A DNA stretch of 64,000 bases from Polaribacter sp. Hel_I_88 (GTDB taxonomy: Bacteria; Bacteroidota; Bacteroidia; Flavobacteriales; Flavobacteriaceae). Position numbers and translations under genes: made by a program. This document shows positions 45,912 through 54,809 of this stretch, piece after piece (within the stretch, counting starts at the first letter, position 1; each line of letters starts with the position of its first letter). A model generated the notes under the pieces. The model was given only the letters and a program-made list of their open reading frames with translations, searched no databases and was not told the origin of the DNA. Location of the stretch: the NCBI RefSeq assembly GCF_000687935.1, contig NZ_JHZZ01000001.1:310001-374000 (forward strand). Direction: 5' to 3'.

Positions 45912-46463
45912 ATGTTAGAAAAAAGATTGAATAATAAAAGTAAACATATAAAAAACGATTCCAGCTTGCTCCCCTTTGGGGAAACAGGGGCTATTTCTCT
46001 TGATCCTATCTTACCTCAAAATCCGACAATATTTATTTTAGGAACGAAACCAGGGAATCTTGAATTAAGGAAACAAGAATATTATGCAAATAATGGAAAT
46101 GCATTCTGGAGAATTATTTATGAATTAACAGAGGAAGTTTTTAGTAAAAATTATGCAGAAAGAATAGATGTTTTATTACGAAATAATATTGCAATTTGGG
46201 ATATTATTCAGTTTGGGGAACGAGTAAGACCTGGAGCGCAGAATGTGAAAAATGAAGTCCCAAATCCTATCAATGAAATCATTGAAATGTATCCATCAGT
46301 GAAACAGATTATTTTTAATGGTCAAAAAGCGCATGATTTATATCACAAGCATTTTACCAAAATTAAAGGTATAACTTATGAAACAGTTTTATCTACAAGT
46401 CCTGCAAATACAAGGTTTTCGTTTAGGGAAAAGTTAAATAATTGGAGAGAAAGCATACTATAA
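45912..46463 (+). CDS. DNA-deoxyinosine glycosylase-like protein (UDG superfamily)
   Basis: A 183-residue protein. Residues ~38-183 fit the hypoxanthine-DNA glycosylase branch of uracil-DNA glycosylases: TIFILGTKPGNLELRKQ, YYANNGNAFWRII, NNIAIWDI, IIFNGQKAH and LSTSPANTR. It would remove deaminated purines or related lesions. The first ~30 residues (including LLPFGETGA) are encoded by a dispersed repeat, so the true native start is unclear. A DNA-repair gene within the trp operon is unrelated to tryptophan and probably came with a rearrangement. Confidence 0.8.
   Translation: MLEKRLNNKSKHIKNDSSLLPFGETGAISLDPILPQNPTIFILGTKPGNLELRKQEYYANNGNAFWRIIYELTEEVFSKNYAERIDVLLRNNIAIWDIIQFGERVRPGAQNVKNEVPNPINEIIEMYPSVKQIIFNGQKAHDLYHKHFTKIKGITYETVLSTSPANTRFSFREKLNNWRESIL
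45955..45992. repeat. 38-bp repeat copy A, inside the glycosylase N terminus
   Basis: Contains CCCCTTTGGGGAAACAGGGG. It matches copy B (46578-46615) at 35 of 38 positions. Here it is read in the frame giving LLPFGETGA. Confidence 0.8.
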
Positions 46464-46496
46464 AAAGCCCATCCTAACCTTCCCAAAGGGAAGGAA
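46464..46496. repeat. CCCATCCTAACCTTCCCAAAGGGAAGG repeat
   Basis: Immediately after the glycosylase stop codon; same family as 42850-42885 and 43642-43703. Confidence 0.75.
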
Positions 46497-46577
46497 TTAT
46501 CACTGTTAAGAAAAGGGAAGAATTAGAAAAGAGTTTAAATAAAATAAAATTTGAATAAAAATAAAGAAAATAAACCA

Positions 46578-46615
46578 ACGATTCCAGTGTGTTCCCCTTT
46601 GGGGAAACAGGGGCT
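46578..46615. repeat. 38-bp repeat copy B, just before trpF
   Basis: Same CCCCTTTGGGGAAACAGGGG core as copy A. If the TTG at 46551 were used for trpF, this copy would be translated in a different frame as VCSPLGKQG. Confidence 0.8.
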
Positions 46616-46619
46616 TTTA

Positions 46620-47309
46620 TTGAAAGTTTGTGGAATGAAATATGTAGAAAACATCCAAGATGTTGCTGCTTTACAACCTGATTATTTAGGGTTTATTTTC
46701 TATGAAAAATCGAAAAGAAACTTTGAAGGTATTATTCCTGATTTACCAGCATCCATAAAAAAAACAGGCGTTTTTGTAAATGAACATATCGAAATTGTTA
46801 TCTCATTAATTGAAGAATACAGGTTAGATGCCATTCAATTACATGGAGATGAATCAGAAAAATATGTGGCTGATTTAAAAAATCACTTGGAAGAGAGAAG
46901 AGCTTTGTTCATTGAAGAAAATAAAGAAATCAAAAAGAAGAAAAATCAACATTATATTTCTAAATTACCCATAGAAATTATTAAAGTTTTTGGAATTAAG
47001 GATGAATTTAATTTTGATGTTTTAAAACCTTATTTAGAAGTTGTAGATTATTTTTTATTCGATACAAAAGGAAAAGAAAGAGGAGGAAATGGTACTAAAT
47101 TCGATTGGACTGTTTTAGAAAAATATCCTTTTCAAAAACCTTTCTTTTTAAGCGGAGGAATTGGTTTGGATGATTTAGAACAAGTAAAAATAATAGCAAA
47201 ATCTAATTTACCTATTTACGCTCTAGATGTAAATAGTAAATTTGAAAACGAACCAGGAAGAAAGAAAATAAGCGAGTTAGAAAAATTTAAAAAAGAAATT
47301 TTTGTTTAA
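46620..47309 (+). CDS. trpF: Phosphoribosylanthranilate isomerase
   Basis: A 229-residue TIM-barrel isomerase of Trp synthesis. Motifs: KVCGMKYVENIQ (N terminus), DYLGFIFYEKSKR, AIQLHGDE, and the phosphate-binding FFLSGGIGLDDL, with the late VNSKFENEPGRKK. I chose the TTG at 46620 because it gives the family's usual start (MKVCGMK). The open frame extends to a TTG at 46551, which would add 23 repeat-derived residues, and an ATG at 46635 would remove the conserved CGM. Confidence 0.93.
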   Translation: MKVCGMKYVENIQDVAALQPDYLGFIFYEKSKRNFEGIIPDLPASIKKTGVFVNEHIEIVISLIEEYRLDAIQLHGDESEKYVADLKNHLEERRALFIEENKEIKKKKNQHYISKLPIEIIKVFGIKDEFNFDVLKPYLEVVDYFLFDTKGKERGGNGTKFDWTVLEKYPFQKPFFLSGGIGLDDLEQVKIIAKSNLPIYALDVNSKFENEPGRKKISELEKFKKEIFV

Positions 47310-47383
47310 TTGTGTAACTGCTAAATTGTGTAAAAGCAATACTGGCAACAATTACACGATTACACAAATAAACGATTACACTA
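47308..47383. repeat. ATTACACGATTACACAA low-complexity repeat between trpF and trpB
   Basis: TTAATTGTGTAACTG, AAATTGTGTAAAAG, ACAATTACACGATTAC and AAACGATTACAC alternate and cover most of the gap. Confidence 0.65.
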
Positions 47384-47394
47384 GATAAAAAGAT

Positions 47395-48579
47395 ATGAAA
47401 TCAAAATTTCAACCAGATAAAAACGGATATTTTGGCCAATTTGGAGGCGCATTCATTCCAGAATTGTTGTACCCGAATGTAAAAGAATTAGAAGATAATT
47501 ATGTTCAAATCATAGAATCTGAGGAGTTTCAAACTGAATACAAAGCATTATTAAAAGATTTTGTTGGAAGACCAACACCTTTGTATTTGGCTAAAAGTTT
47601 ATCAGAAAAACATGGTGCTTATATTTATTTAAAACGTGAAGATCTTTGTCATACAGGAGCTCATAAAGTGAACAATACAGTTGGGCAAATTTTGATCGCT
47701 AAAAAGCTAGGCAAAACAAAAATTATTGCAGAAACAGGTGCTGGTCAACATGGAGTTGCAACTGCTACAGTTTGCGCTTTAATGGGTTTAGATTGTACTG
47801 TTTTTATGGGTGAAAAAGATATTGTTCGTCAAGCACCAAACGTTGCCAGAATGAAAATGCTAGGTGCAAAAGTTGTGCCTGCAACTTCTGGTTCTAAAAC
47901 GCTAAAAGATGCTACGAATGAAGCCATCAGATATTGGATTCAGAATCCTGAAACGTTTTATTTAATTGGTTCTGTAGTTGGACCACATCCACATCCAGAT
48001 ATGGTTGCACGTCTGCAAGCTATTATTTCTGAAGAGATGAAATGGCAGTTAAAAGAAAAAACAGGGAAAGAAAATCCTGATACAATTATTGCGTGTGTTG
48101 GTGGAGGAAGTAATGCTGCTGGTGCTTTTTATCATTATATGGAGGATGAATCTGTAGAATTAATTGCGGTTGAAGCTGCTGGTTTAGGTGTAAATTCTGG
48201 CGAAAGTGCTGCAACTTCTCAATTAGGAGAAGTTGGGATTATTCACGGTTCTAAAACTATTTTAATGCAAGATGAATATGGACAAATTGTAGAACCTTAT
48301 TCTATCTCAGCTGGGTTAGATTATCCTGGAGTTGGTCCTTTACATGCGTATTTATACGAAAGTAAAAGAGCAAAATTTATGAGTGCAACAGATCAAGAAG
48401 CTTTGGATGCAGGTTTTGAGTTATCAAAATTAGAGGGAATTATTCCTGCATTAGAAACTGCCCATGCTTTAGCTATTTTATCTAAAATTGAGTTTAAGAA
48501 AGATCAAGTTGTTGTGATTAATTTATCTGGAAGAGGAGATAAAGATTTAGATACTTTTATTAAATATTTAAAGGAATAA
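47395..48579 (+). CDS. trpB: Tryptophan synthase beta chain
   Basis: A 394-residue PLP enzyme joining indole and serine. The PLP lysine is in [16 protein letters not shown] (~86-101), and the phosphate-binding glycine loop is [25 protein letters not shown] at the N terminus and SGRGDKDL at the C terminus are typical of the catalytic TrpB1 type that needs TrpA. Confidence 0.98.
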   Translation: MKSKFQPDKNGYFGQFGGAFIPELLYPNVKELEDNYVQIIESEEFQTEYKALLKDFVGRPTPLYLAKSLSEKHGAYIYLKREDLCHTGAHKVNNTVGQILIAKKLGKTKIIAETGAGQHGVATATVCALMGLDCTVFMGEKDIVRQAPNVARMKMLGAKVVPATSGSKTLKDATNEAIRYWIQNPETFYLIGSVVGPHPHPDMVARLQAIISEEMKWQLKEKTGKENPDTIIACVGGGSNAAGAFYHYMEDESVELIAVEAAGLGVNSGESAATSQLGEVGIIHGSKTILMQDEYGQIVEPYSISAGLDYPGVGPLHAYLYESKRAKFMSATDQEALDAGFELSKLEGIIPALETAHALAILSKIEFKKDQVVVINLSGRGDKDLDTFIKYLKE

Positions 48580-48589
48580 TAAAAAACAC

Positions 48590-48627
48590 AGACCTGACAG
48601 GTTTTAAAAACCTGTCAGGTCTTTTTT
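48590..48627. repeat. GACCTGACAGG palindromic repeat between trpB and trpA
   Basis: AGACCTGACAGGTTTT and its complement, followed by TTTTTT. It resembles an intrinsic terminator and is a sister of the 25774-25811 copy. If it acts as one it would reduce trpA expression relative to trpB. Confidence 0.75.
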
Positions 48628-48638
48628 ACATAAAAATT

Positions 48639-49406
48639 ATGAATTCGATTCAACAATTATTTCAAGAAAAAGATAAAAATCTTTTATCAATATATTTTAC
48701 ATGTGGGTATCCAAAGTTAGACGATACCACTAAAGTTATTCATCAATTAGAAAAAAGTAACGTAGATTTTATTGAAGTGGGTTTGCCTTATTCTGATCCT
48801 TTAGCAGATGGCCCAACAATTCAAGCTAGCAGTCAAAAAGCCTTAGAAAATGGTATCAATTTAGATATTGTTTTTGAACAGTTGATGACGATTAAATCAA
48901 CGAATAAAACACCTTTAGTTTTAATGGGATATTTGAACCAAATGCTAAAATATGGTGAAGCTAAATTTTGTGAAAAAGTAGTAGAATGTGGTATTGACAC
49001 TTTGATAATTCCTGATTTGCCAATGGTAGAGTTTGAAAATCATTATCAACAATTGTTTGATACATATGGTTTAACAAACGTGTTTTTAATTACACCTCAT
49101 ACATCAGAAGAAAGAATTAAAAAAATAGATATGTATACAAAAGCTTTTATTTATGTGGTTGCATCCTCTTCCATTACAGGTGCAAAAGGAGAAATTTCTA
49201 GTCAGCAAATTGCCTATTTTGAAAGAATAAAAGCAATGAACTTACAAAGTAAATTAATTATTGGTTTTGGAATTTCTGATAAAGCTACTTTTAACACGGC
49301 TTGTAAATTCGCAAATGGAGCTATTATTGGTTCTGCTTTTATAAAAGATATAGGAAAAAATGGTGTTGATAAAATAGATGAATTTATCAAACCAATTTTA
49401 GCATAA
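48639..49406 (+). CDS. trpA: Tryptophan synthase alpha chain
   Basis: A 255-residue TIM barrel making indole from indole-glycerol phosphate. The catalytic Glu and Asp are in FIEVGLPYSDPLADGPTIQ (~46-64). LIIPDLPMVE and FGISDKATF complete the signatures. It is the last gene of the operon and is followed by a strong terminator. Confidence 0.98.
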   Translation: MNSIQQLFQEKDKNLLSIYFTCGYPKLDDTTKVIHQLEKSNVDFIEVGLPYSDPLADGPTIQASSQKALENGINLDIVFEQLMTIKSTNKTPLVLMGYLNQMLKYGEAKFCEKVVECGIDTLIIPDLPMVEFENHYQQLFDTYGLTNVFLITPHTSEERIKKIDMYTKAFIYVVASSSITGAKGEISSQQIAYFERIKAMNLQSKLIIGFGISDKATFNTACKFANGAIIGSAFIKDIGKNGVDKIDEFIKPILA

Positions 49407-49442
49407 AAAAAAAGCGAAACCTAATAGTTTCGCTTTTTTTTT
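49404..49442. terminator. Bidirectional terminator at the end of the trp operon
   Basis: AAAGCGAAAC/GTTTCGCTTT (10-bp stem, CTAATA loop) with T9 downstream and A9 upstream, between the convergent trpA and FKBP genes. Confidence 0.88.
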
Positions 49443-49457
49443 TATGCTAAAATTCTA

Positions 49458-50285
49458 TCAATTAATACTTTTCAAGTTGACATCAAAAATTAAAACAGAT
49501 ACTCTTGGTATGGTATTATTTCCATAAACGCCATAACCTAAATTATACGGAATTAACAAAATACCATCTCCACCCTCCTTAAAATAGGTTATTCCTTCTG
49601 TCCAACCTGGAATTACTTGGTTTAAATTGAAAGATATTCCATCAGCATCGCTTTCATCAAATACAGTTCCATCTAAAAAGTATCCTTTGTAAGCAACTGT
49701 TACATTAGAATTACTTGTTGGGTTAGCTCCTGTTCCTTCATTATTAACAACATAATATAAGCCAGAATCTGTTTTTGTAGCAATTAAATTATTGGTATCA
49801 AGATAATTTAAAATAGCAGCTTCGTTCTCTAAAAGGTAATCTGCTACGTTTACTTTTATTTCAAAAACTAAAACTTTTCCTCCAGGTATTGTGCCAGTAT
49901 TATTACCAGACAAACCGTAAGCGAGTTCATATGGTATTAATATAATCCCTTCTCCTCCTTGTTTAAAAAGCTTGATTCCTTCTCTTAAACCTGGAATTAT
50001 TTGTCTCAATTCAATTATTTCTGACTCGCTTTGCCCCAAAGAACTTCCGTCTAAAAAAGATATTTTGTAATCGATATTAACCACAGAATCATCTTTTGGA
50101 GTATTACCTGTTCCTTCCTCATTAATTACATAATATAAACCAGAATCAGTTTTTATACCATTTAAGTTATTATCATTTATATATTTTATAATATCAGCCT
50201 CAGTTTGGAGTTCGATAGTATCATCATCATTTAAACACGATGTAAAAAGAATTAATGATAAAAAAAGATATGCGTATGATTTCAT
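49458..50285 (-). CDS. Lipoprotein with two FKBP-type peptidyl-prolyl isomerase domains
   Basis: A 275-residue lipoprotein; lipobox LFTSC with Cys17 after a hydrophobic stretch. Two FKBP domains lie at about 45-150 and 165-275. Domain 2 keeps the active-site pattern (YKGYF, TVFDES, VIPGW, LIPYNLGYG). Domain 1 lacks the FD pair and has IIPGL instead of VIPGW, so it is probably not catalytic. The start is the ATG at 50285, which yields the lipoprotein signal; an upstream in-frame ATG at 50372 would bury it. Confidence 0.88.
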   Translation of the reverse strand: MKSYAYLFLSLILFTSCLNDDDTIELQTEADIIKYINDNNLNGIKTDSGLYYVINEEGTGNTPKDDSVVNIDYKISFLDGSSLGQSESEIIELRQIIPGLREGIKLFKQGGEGIILIPYELAYGLSGNNTGTIPGGKVLVFEIKVNVADYLLENEAAILNYLDTNNLIATKTDSGLYYVVNNEGTGANPTSNSNVTVAYKGYFLDGTVFDESDADGISFNLNQVIPGWTEGITYFKEGGDGILLIPYNLGYGVYGNNTIPRVSVLIFDVNLKSIN

Positions 50286-50352
50286 TGTAAGTTTTTTATG
50301 TTTTTTAGTATTTGGTATATAGATGTTTAGTGATTTTTTTATCTTATAAATA

Positions 50353-51966
50353 TTAATAAACCTTTTCTCCATTTAAATACGTTGCAACTACTTTCGTTTT
50401 AGGAATTTCATTTCCGTAGATTTTCATAATATCTTGATCTAAGATTATAAAATCTGCAAATTTACCAACTTCAATAGAGCCTTTTTCATCTTCTTCAAAA
50501 TTAGAAAAAGCGGCCCAAATAGTCATTCCTCTTAAAGTTTCTTCTCTCGATAATTTGTTTTCCATCTGAAAACCATACTCAGGATAACCCTCTAAATCTC
50601 TTCTAAAAGTAGCTGAGAAAAAAGTTAAAAATGGGTTTACTTCTTCCACAGGAAAATCTGTTCCTAAGGCAATTTTTCCATATCTATTTAATAAATTTCT
50701 GTAAGCATAAGCACCTCTCATTCTATCTCTACCAATTCTTTCTTGTGCCCAATACATATCTGAAGTTGCATGTGTGGGTTGTACAGAAGGCATTATGTTA
50801 TTAAAATCTTGAAAATCTTTAGAAGACACAATTTGAGCGTGTTCAATTCTCCAACGTCTATCTTCCTCATCTTTCAAAACATCTTTATAAGTTTTTAGTA
50901 ACCAAGTATTTGTTGAGTCTCCAATAGCATGTGTATTCATTTGAAACTCTGAAGCCACAATCTGTTTTGCAATTTCTTGGTATCTTTCTGGAGGATAAAT
51001 TAAAGCTCCAAAATGGTTTTCTCTATCTGAATAAGGTTTACGCATTGCAGCACCTCTAGATCCCAAAGCTCCATCTCCATAAACTTTAAAAGAGCGCACA
51101 TTTAAGCGATCTGTTTTTGTAATTCCTTTGTTAATGTAATAATCAATTTGTTCTTGCTTATCTCCAGACACCATTGCATAAATTCGCATTTTTAAAGAAT
51201 TTTGCTGTTGCAATTCGTCAATTAACTCTATGGTATTTCTATCTAAACCAGCGTCATCAACCGTTGTTAAACCATAAGAAAAACAAATTTCTTGAGCATC
51301 TAATAATCCTTGAATTGCTTCTTGTTTAGTAGGTTCAGGAATTTTTATAAAATTCATAGCTGCATCAATTAAGACACCAGTTATTTGTCCATTTTTTAAA
51401 ATAATTTCTCCACCAGAAACTTTAGTGTCTTTTGTAATTCCGGCTAAATCTATAGCAGCTTGATTTACTAGTAAAGCATGGCCATCTACTCTGCGAATAG
51501 CAACAGGAATCTTAGGAAAAAGAACATCTAATTTTTCTTTTGTTGGAAACTCTTTAATTTCCCAGTCATTTTGGTCCCAACCACGACCTGTAATAAATTG
51601 AACGTTTTTCTCTTTTTGAAAAGCAACCAACTTATCTAAAACTTCTTGGTAACTTTTTGTACCTTCTAAAGATACTTTTTGCTGTTGCAAGCCCATTCTA
51701 TAAAAATGACAATGTGCATCAATAAAACCAGGCATTATTGTCTGTTCTTTTGCATTAATTGTGTCTTTGGCTTTAAACTGATTTTGAATTTCTTCATTAG
51801 TACCAATGGCAACAAATTTCCCGTCTTTTACTGCAAAAGCTTCTACAACTTCAAACAGTTCATTAACTGTATATGTATTAGCGTTAAAAACAATTAGATC
51901 TACTTCTTCCTTAGCACAGGATACTAAAAAGATTGAAAAAATAAATATAAATATCTTACTTTTCAT
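50353..51966 (-). CDS. Amidohydrolase-family lipoprotein (YtcJ-like)
   Basis: A 537-residue protein with a lipobox (FLVSC, Cys17). The metal-binding H-x-H is in MPGFIDAHCHFYRMG; later His residues sit in ERWRIEHAQIV-like RRWRIEHAQIV and ALGTDFPVE supplies the catalytic Asp. This is the amidohydrolase-3 subgroup, which hydrolyses amides or similar small molecules; the substrate is unknown. Being a lipoprotein, it is likely attached to the outer or inner membrane facing the periplasm. It is read together with the FKBP gene (67-bp gap). Confidence 0.9.
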   Translation of the reverse strand: MKSKIFIFIFSIFLVSCAKEEVDLIVFNANTYTVNELFEVVEAFAVKDGKFVAIGTNEEIQNQFKAKDTINAKEQTIMPGFIDAHCHFYRMGLQQQKVSLEGTKSYQEVLDKLVAFQKEKNVQFITGRGWDQNDWEIKEFPTKEKLDVLFPKIPVAIRRVDGHALLVNQAAIDLAGITKDTKVSGGEIILKNGQITGVLIDAAMNFIKIPEPTKQEAIQGLLDAQEICFSYGLTTVDDAGLDRNTIELIDELQQQNSLKMRIYAMVSGDKQEQIDYYINKGITKTDRLNVRSFKVYGDGALGSRGAAMRKPYSDRENHFGALIYPPERYQEIAKQIVASEFQMNTHAIGDSTNTWLLKTYKDVLKDEEDRRWRIEHAQIVSSKDFQDFNNIMPSVQPTHATSDMYWAQERIGRDRMRGAYAYRNLLNRYGKIALGTDFPVEEVNPFLTFFSATFRRDLEGYPEYGFQMENKLSREETLRGMTIWAAFSNFEEDEKGSIEVGKFADFIILDQDIMKIYGNEIPKTKVVATYLNGEKVY

Positions 51967-51972
51967 AATAAT

Positions 51973-52335
51973 TTAGGAGTTTATATAAATAATGTACATA
52001 CCATAAATGAGTAAAAACTGAAAAGGAATTCTAACAACAGCGATTTTTTTGGAGCCTATTGCTGGCCTTTCTTTTGTTACATCCCAAATATGAATTGGTA
52101 ACAACAATATAAGTAAGATTATTATACTAACAGCGGAAATTTCAATGTATTTATCAAAAAACAAGCCTAAACCTAAGAAAAACTCTATAAACCCAATAAA
52201 ATAATTTACAAGCAATTTTGGAAAAATATTAGGAATAAAATGTTTAAAAAAATCAGGTTTTATTAAATGCATAATTCCTGCAAAACAGAAAAAGGCTCCA
52301 TAAACAATTTTTAAAATTAGCACTAAATTTTCCAT
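51973..52335 (-). CDS. DoxX-family membrane protein
   Basis: A 120-residue protein with four membrane helices, and KIVYGAFFCFAGIMHLIKPDFF at the N terminus (split), typical of DoxX. The gene ends 6 bp before the amidohydrolase start, so they are likely co-transcribed. DoxX proteins belong to oxidoreductase or quinone-related membrane proteins; no specific role can be assigned. Confidence 0.8.
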   Translation of the reverse strand: MENLVLILKIVYGAFFCFAGIMHLIKPDFFKHFIPNIFPKLLVNYFIGFIEFFLGLGLFFDKYIEISAVSIIILLILLLPIHIWDVTKERPAIGSKKIAVVRIPFQFLLIYGMYIIYINS

Positions 52336-52483
52336 TTGTGATTTTTATTTATAAAATATGATAAAAGGCAAATAGCTAAAAAAAATTCAAATTTCTTTAG
52401 GTTTAAAAAAATTCTACTTAAAAATAGATTTGTATCATTTGATACTTATACAACAAACGCTCTTTTGAAATATTATCTAAAAT

Positions 52484-53308
52484 TTAAACTGCAACTGCTC
52501 CTTTTATATGCGGATGAGGATTGTAATCCAACAACTCAAAGTCTTCAAAAGTAAAATCTTCAATATCTTTGATTGCTGGATTTATTTTCATTTTTGGCAA
52601 TGGTCTAATATCTCTAGATAATTGCAATTCTAACTGATCAACATGGTTGTTATAAATATGCGCATCTCCAAAAGTATGGATAAATTCGCCTGCTTCGTAA
52701 CCACAAACCTGAGCAATCATCATCGTAAATAACGCATAAGAAGCAATATTAAAAGGAACTCCTAAAAATATATCTGCGCTTCTTTGATACAATTGACAAG
52801 ATAATTTTCCATCAGCAACATAAAATTGAAAAAATGCATGACAAGGAGGTAAAGCTGCTTTTCCATTGGCAACATTTTCTGAAAAAGAAATATTGGTATC
52901 TGGCAAGACAGAAGGATTCCAAGCAGAAATTAACATTCTTCTAGAATTTGGATTTTTCTTTAAAGTATCAATTACTTCTTTTAATTGATCTACTTCATCA
53001 CTATTCCAATTTCTCCATTGATGCCCATACACAGGACCTAAATCTCCTTTTTCATCTGCCCAAGAATTCCATATTTTTACACCATTCTCTTTTAAATAAT
53101 TGATGTTTGTATCGCCTTTTATAAACCAAAGCAATTCGTAAATTATCGATTTTAAATGCAACTTTTTTGTGGTTACCATAGGGAAACCTTCTCTTAAATC
53201 AAATCGCATTTGATACCCAAAAACACTTTTTGTGCCTGTACCTGTTCTGTCTCCTTTTTCGTTTCCGTTTTCTAAAACGTGTTTTACTAGATCGTGATAT
53301 TGTTTCAT
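52484..53308 (-). CDS. thyA: Thymidylate synthase
   Basis: A 274-residue enzyme that methylates dUMP using methylene-THF. The catalytic Cys is in [12 protein letters not shown]; folate and dUMP binding are shown by [20 protein letters not shown] and [13 protein letters not shown]. The start is the ATG at 53308 ([12 protein letters not shown]). An in-frame ATG at 53365 would add 19 residues encoded by the neighbouring repeat. Confidence 0.98.
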   Translation of the reverse strand: MKQYHDLVKHVLENGNEKGDRTGTGTKSVFGYQMRFDLREGFPMVTTKKLHLKSIIYELLWFIKGDTNINYLKENGVKIWNSWADEKGDLGPVYGHQWRNWNSDEVDQLKEVIDTLKKNPNSRRMLISAWNPSVLPDTNISFSENVANGKAALPPCHAFFQFYVADGKLSCQLYQRSADIFLGVPFNIASYALFTMMIAQVCGYEAGEFIHTFGDAHIYNNHVDQLELQLSRDIRPLPKMKINPAIKDIEDFTFEDFELLDYNPHPHIKGAVAV

Positions 53309-53314
53309 TCCTGT

Positions 53315-53388
53315 TGTGTAAACGTTTAATTGTTTATTTGTGTAATTGTTAAAACGTTTAAACAATTAAACGATTAAACAAATACACC
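53315..53388. repeat. GTTTAATTGTTTA/TTAAACGATTAAAC low-complexity repeat
   Basis: AACGTTTAATTGTTTA, ATTGTTAAAACG and AATTAAACGATTAAAC units fill the thyA-nupC gap, including a palindromic CGTTTAAAC core. Confidence 0.65.
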
Positions 53389-53393
53389 TTTTT

Positions 53394-54791
53394 TTAACCT
53401 ATAATCATCCCAGCAATTGTTGCAGACATTAAAGAAGCTATTGTACCCCCAATTAAGGCTTTCATTCCAAACTCTGATAATGTTTTACGTTGGCCAGGAG
53501 CTAAAGAACCAATGCCACCAATTTGAATTCCAATAGAAGCAAAATTTGCAAAACCACATAACATATAGGTTGCCATTATTACGGATTTATTAAATGTTAA
53601 GTGTGTTACACTTGCCATATTTTTTAGTTCTGCTAATTGTATATAACCCACAAATTCACTAGCTGCAAGTTTAATTCCTAACAATTGTCCCATTAAAGCC
53701 ATATCTTCAACAGCTACACCTATTAACCACATTAATGGAGCAAAAATATAACCCAAAATTGCTTCTAATGAAAATGATTCGTAAGGTGTATTTGCAGCCA
53801 TCCAACCATTGAGAGTTGTAATATCTCCTACCCAACCTAAAATTCCATTAATCATGGCAATTACAGCCACAAAAACCAACAACATAGCACCAACATTTAC
53901 AGCCAAACGTAAACCTTCAGTGGTTCCGTTTGCAATGGCATCTAATACATTTGAACCTATTTTTTCTTGAGAAACTGTTACATCTGTATTTACTTCCTCT
54001 GTTTGTGGATACAACATTTTAGAAATTACAATGGCTCCAGGAGCTGCCATAACAGATGCTGCTAACAAATGTTTTGCAAAAACCAATTCTAATTCTTTAT
54101 CTCCACCACCTAAAAAGCCGATATAAGCAGCTAAAACAGCACCTGCAACAGTTGCCATTCCACCAATCATTACTAAAAGCATTTCAGATTTATTCATTTT
54201 TTCTAAATACGCTTTAATTAATAACGGTGCTTCAGTTTGACCAAGAAAAATATTTCCTGCAACAGATAAACTTTCCATTCCTGAAATTCCTAGAAACTTA
54301 GACAAACCAATCGCTAATAATTTTACTATTTTTTGAATGATTCCTAGGTAAAAAAGCAAAGATGTTAATGCTGAAAAGAAAATGATAGTTGGTAAAACCT
54401 GGAAAGCAAAAATATATCCGAACTTATTCATATCACCAACCATTCCTGCAAATAAAAACTCACTTCCTGCTTTGGTGTATTCTAAAATTTCAATGAAAAT
54501 TCCTCCAATAAATTCAAATATTTTTTGAATAAAAGTTATTTTTAAAACACCTATTGCAATAATTAATTGCAATGCTAAACCAATGCCTACTTTTTTCCAA
54601 TCGATCGCTTTTTTATTGTTACTAAAAAGAAAAGCAATCACTAACAAAGCAAACATTCCTAAAACTCCTCTCCATAAGCTATTAAAAGAAAATCCTTGAC
54701 TTGGTATAATTTCTGCTACAACTGCATCTGTACTTTGAGAAAAAATTGAAAGTGATAAAAGACAAAAAATGACTAAAAGTATTTTTTTCAT
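53394..54791 (-). CDS. nupC: Concentrative nucleoside transporter (NupC/CNT family)
   Basis: A 465-residue carrier. The CNT core starts about residue 65 and shows QTEAPLLIKAYLEKMN, VAGAVLAAYI, FAPLMWLIGVAVEDM and CGFANFASIGIQIGGIGSL, which line the nucleoside and Na+ sites. Unusually, an N-terminal signal-peptide-like stretch (LLVIFCLLSLSIFSQS) precedes a ~20-residue polar segment, as if the N terminus lies outside. Position next to thyA suggests nucleoside salvage. Confidence 0.93.
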   Translation of the reverse strand: MKKILLVIFCLLSLSIFSQSTDAVVAEIIPSQGFSFNSLWRGVLGMFALLVIAFLFSNNKKAIDWKKVGIGLALQLIIAIGVLKITFIQKIFEFIGGIFIEILEYTKAGSEFLFAGMVGDMNKFGYIFAFQVLPTIIFFSALTSLLFYLGIIQKIVKLLAIGLSKFLGISGMESLSVAGNIFLGQTEAPLLIKAYLEKMNKSEMLLVMIGGMATVAGAVLAAYIGFLGGGDKELELVFAKHLLAASVMAAPGAIVISKMLYPQTEEVNTDVTVSQEKIGSNVLDAIANGTTEGLRLAVNVGAMLLVFVAVIAMINGILGWVGDITTLNGWMAANTPYESFSLEAILGYIFAPLMWLIGVAVEDMALMGQLLGIKLAASEFVGYIQLAELKNMASVTHLTFNKSVIMATYMLCGFANFASIGIQIGGIGSLAPGQRKTLSEFGMKALIGGTIASLMSATIAGMIIG

Positions 54792-54809
54792 AATATAAAA
54801 AGTATAATT

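Noticed and set aside
50286..50372. 29-residue extension of the FKBP lipoprotein
   Set aside because: It would place a charged stretch before the lipoprotein signal; the ATG at 50285 gives a good lipobox.
53309..53365. 19-residue N-terminal extension of thymidylate synthase
   Set aside because: The DNA belongs to the TTAAAC/TTACAC repeat family; MKQYHDLV at 53308 matches the enzyme family.
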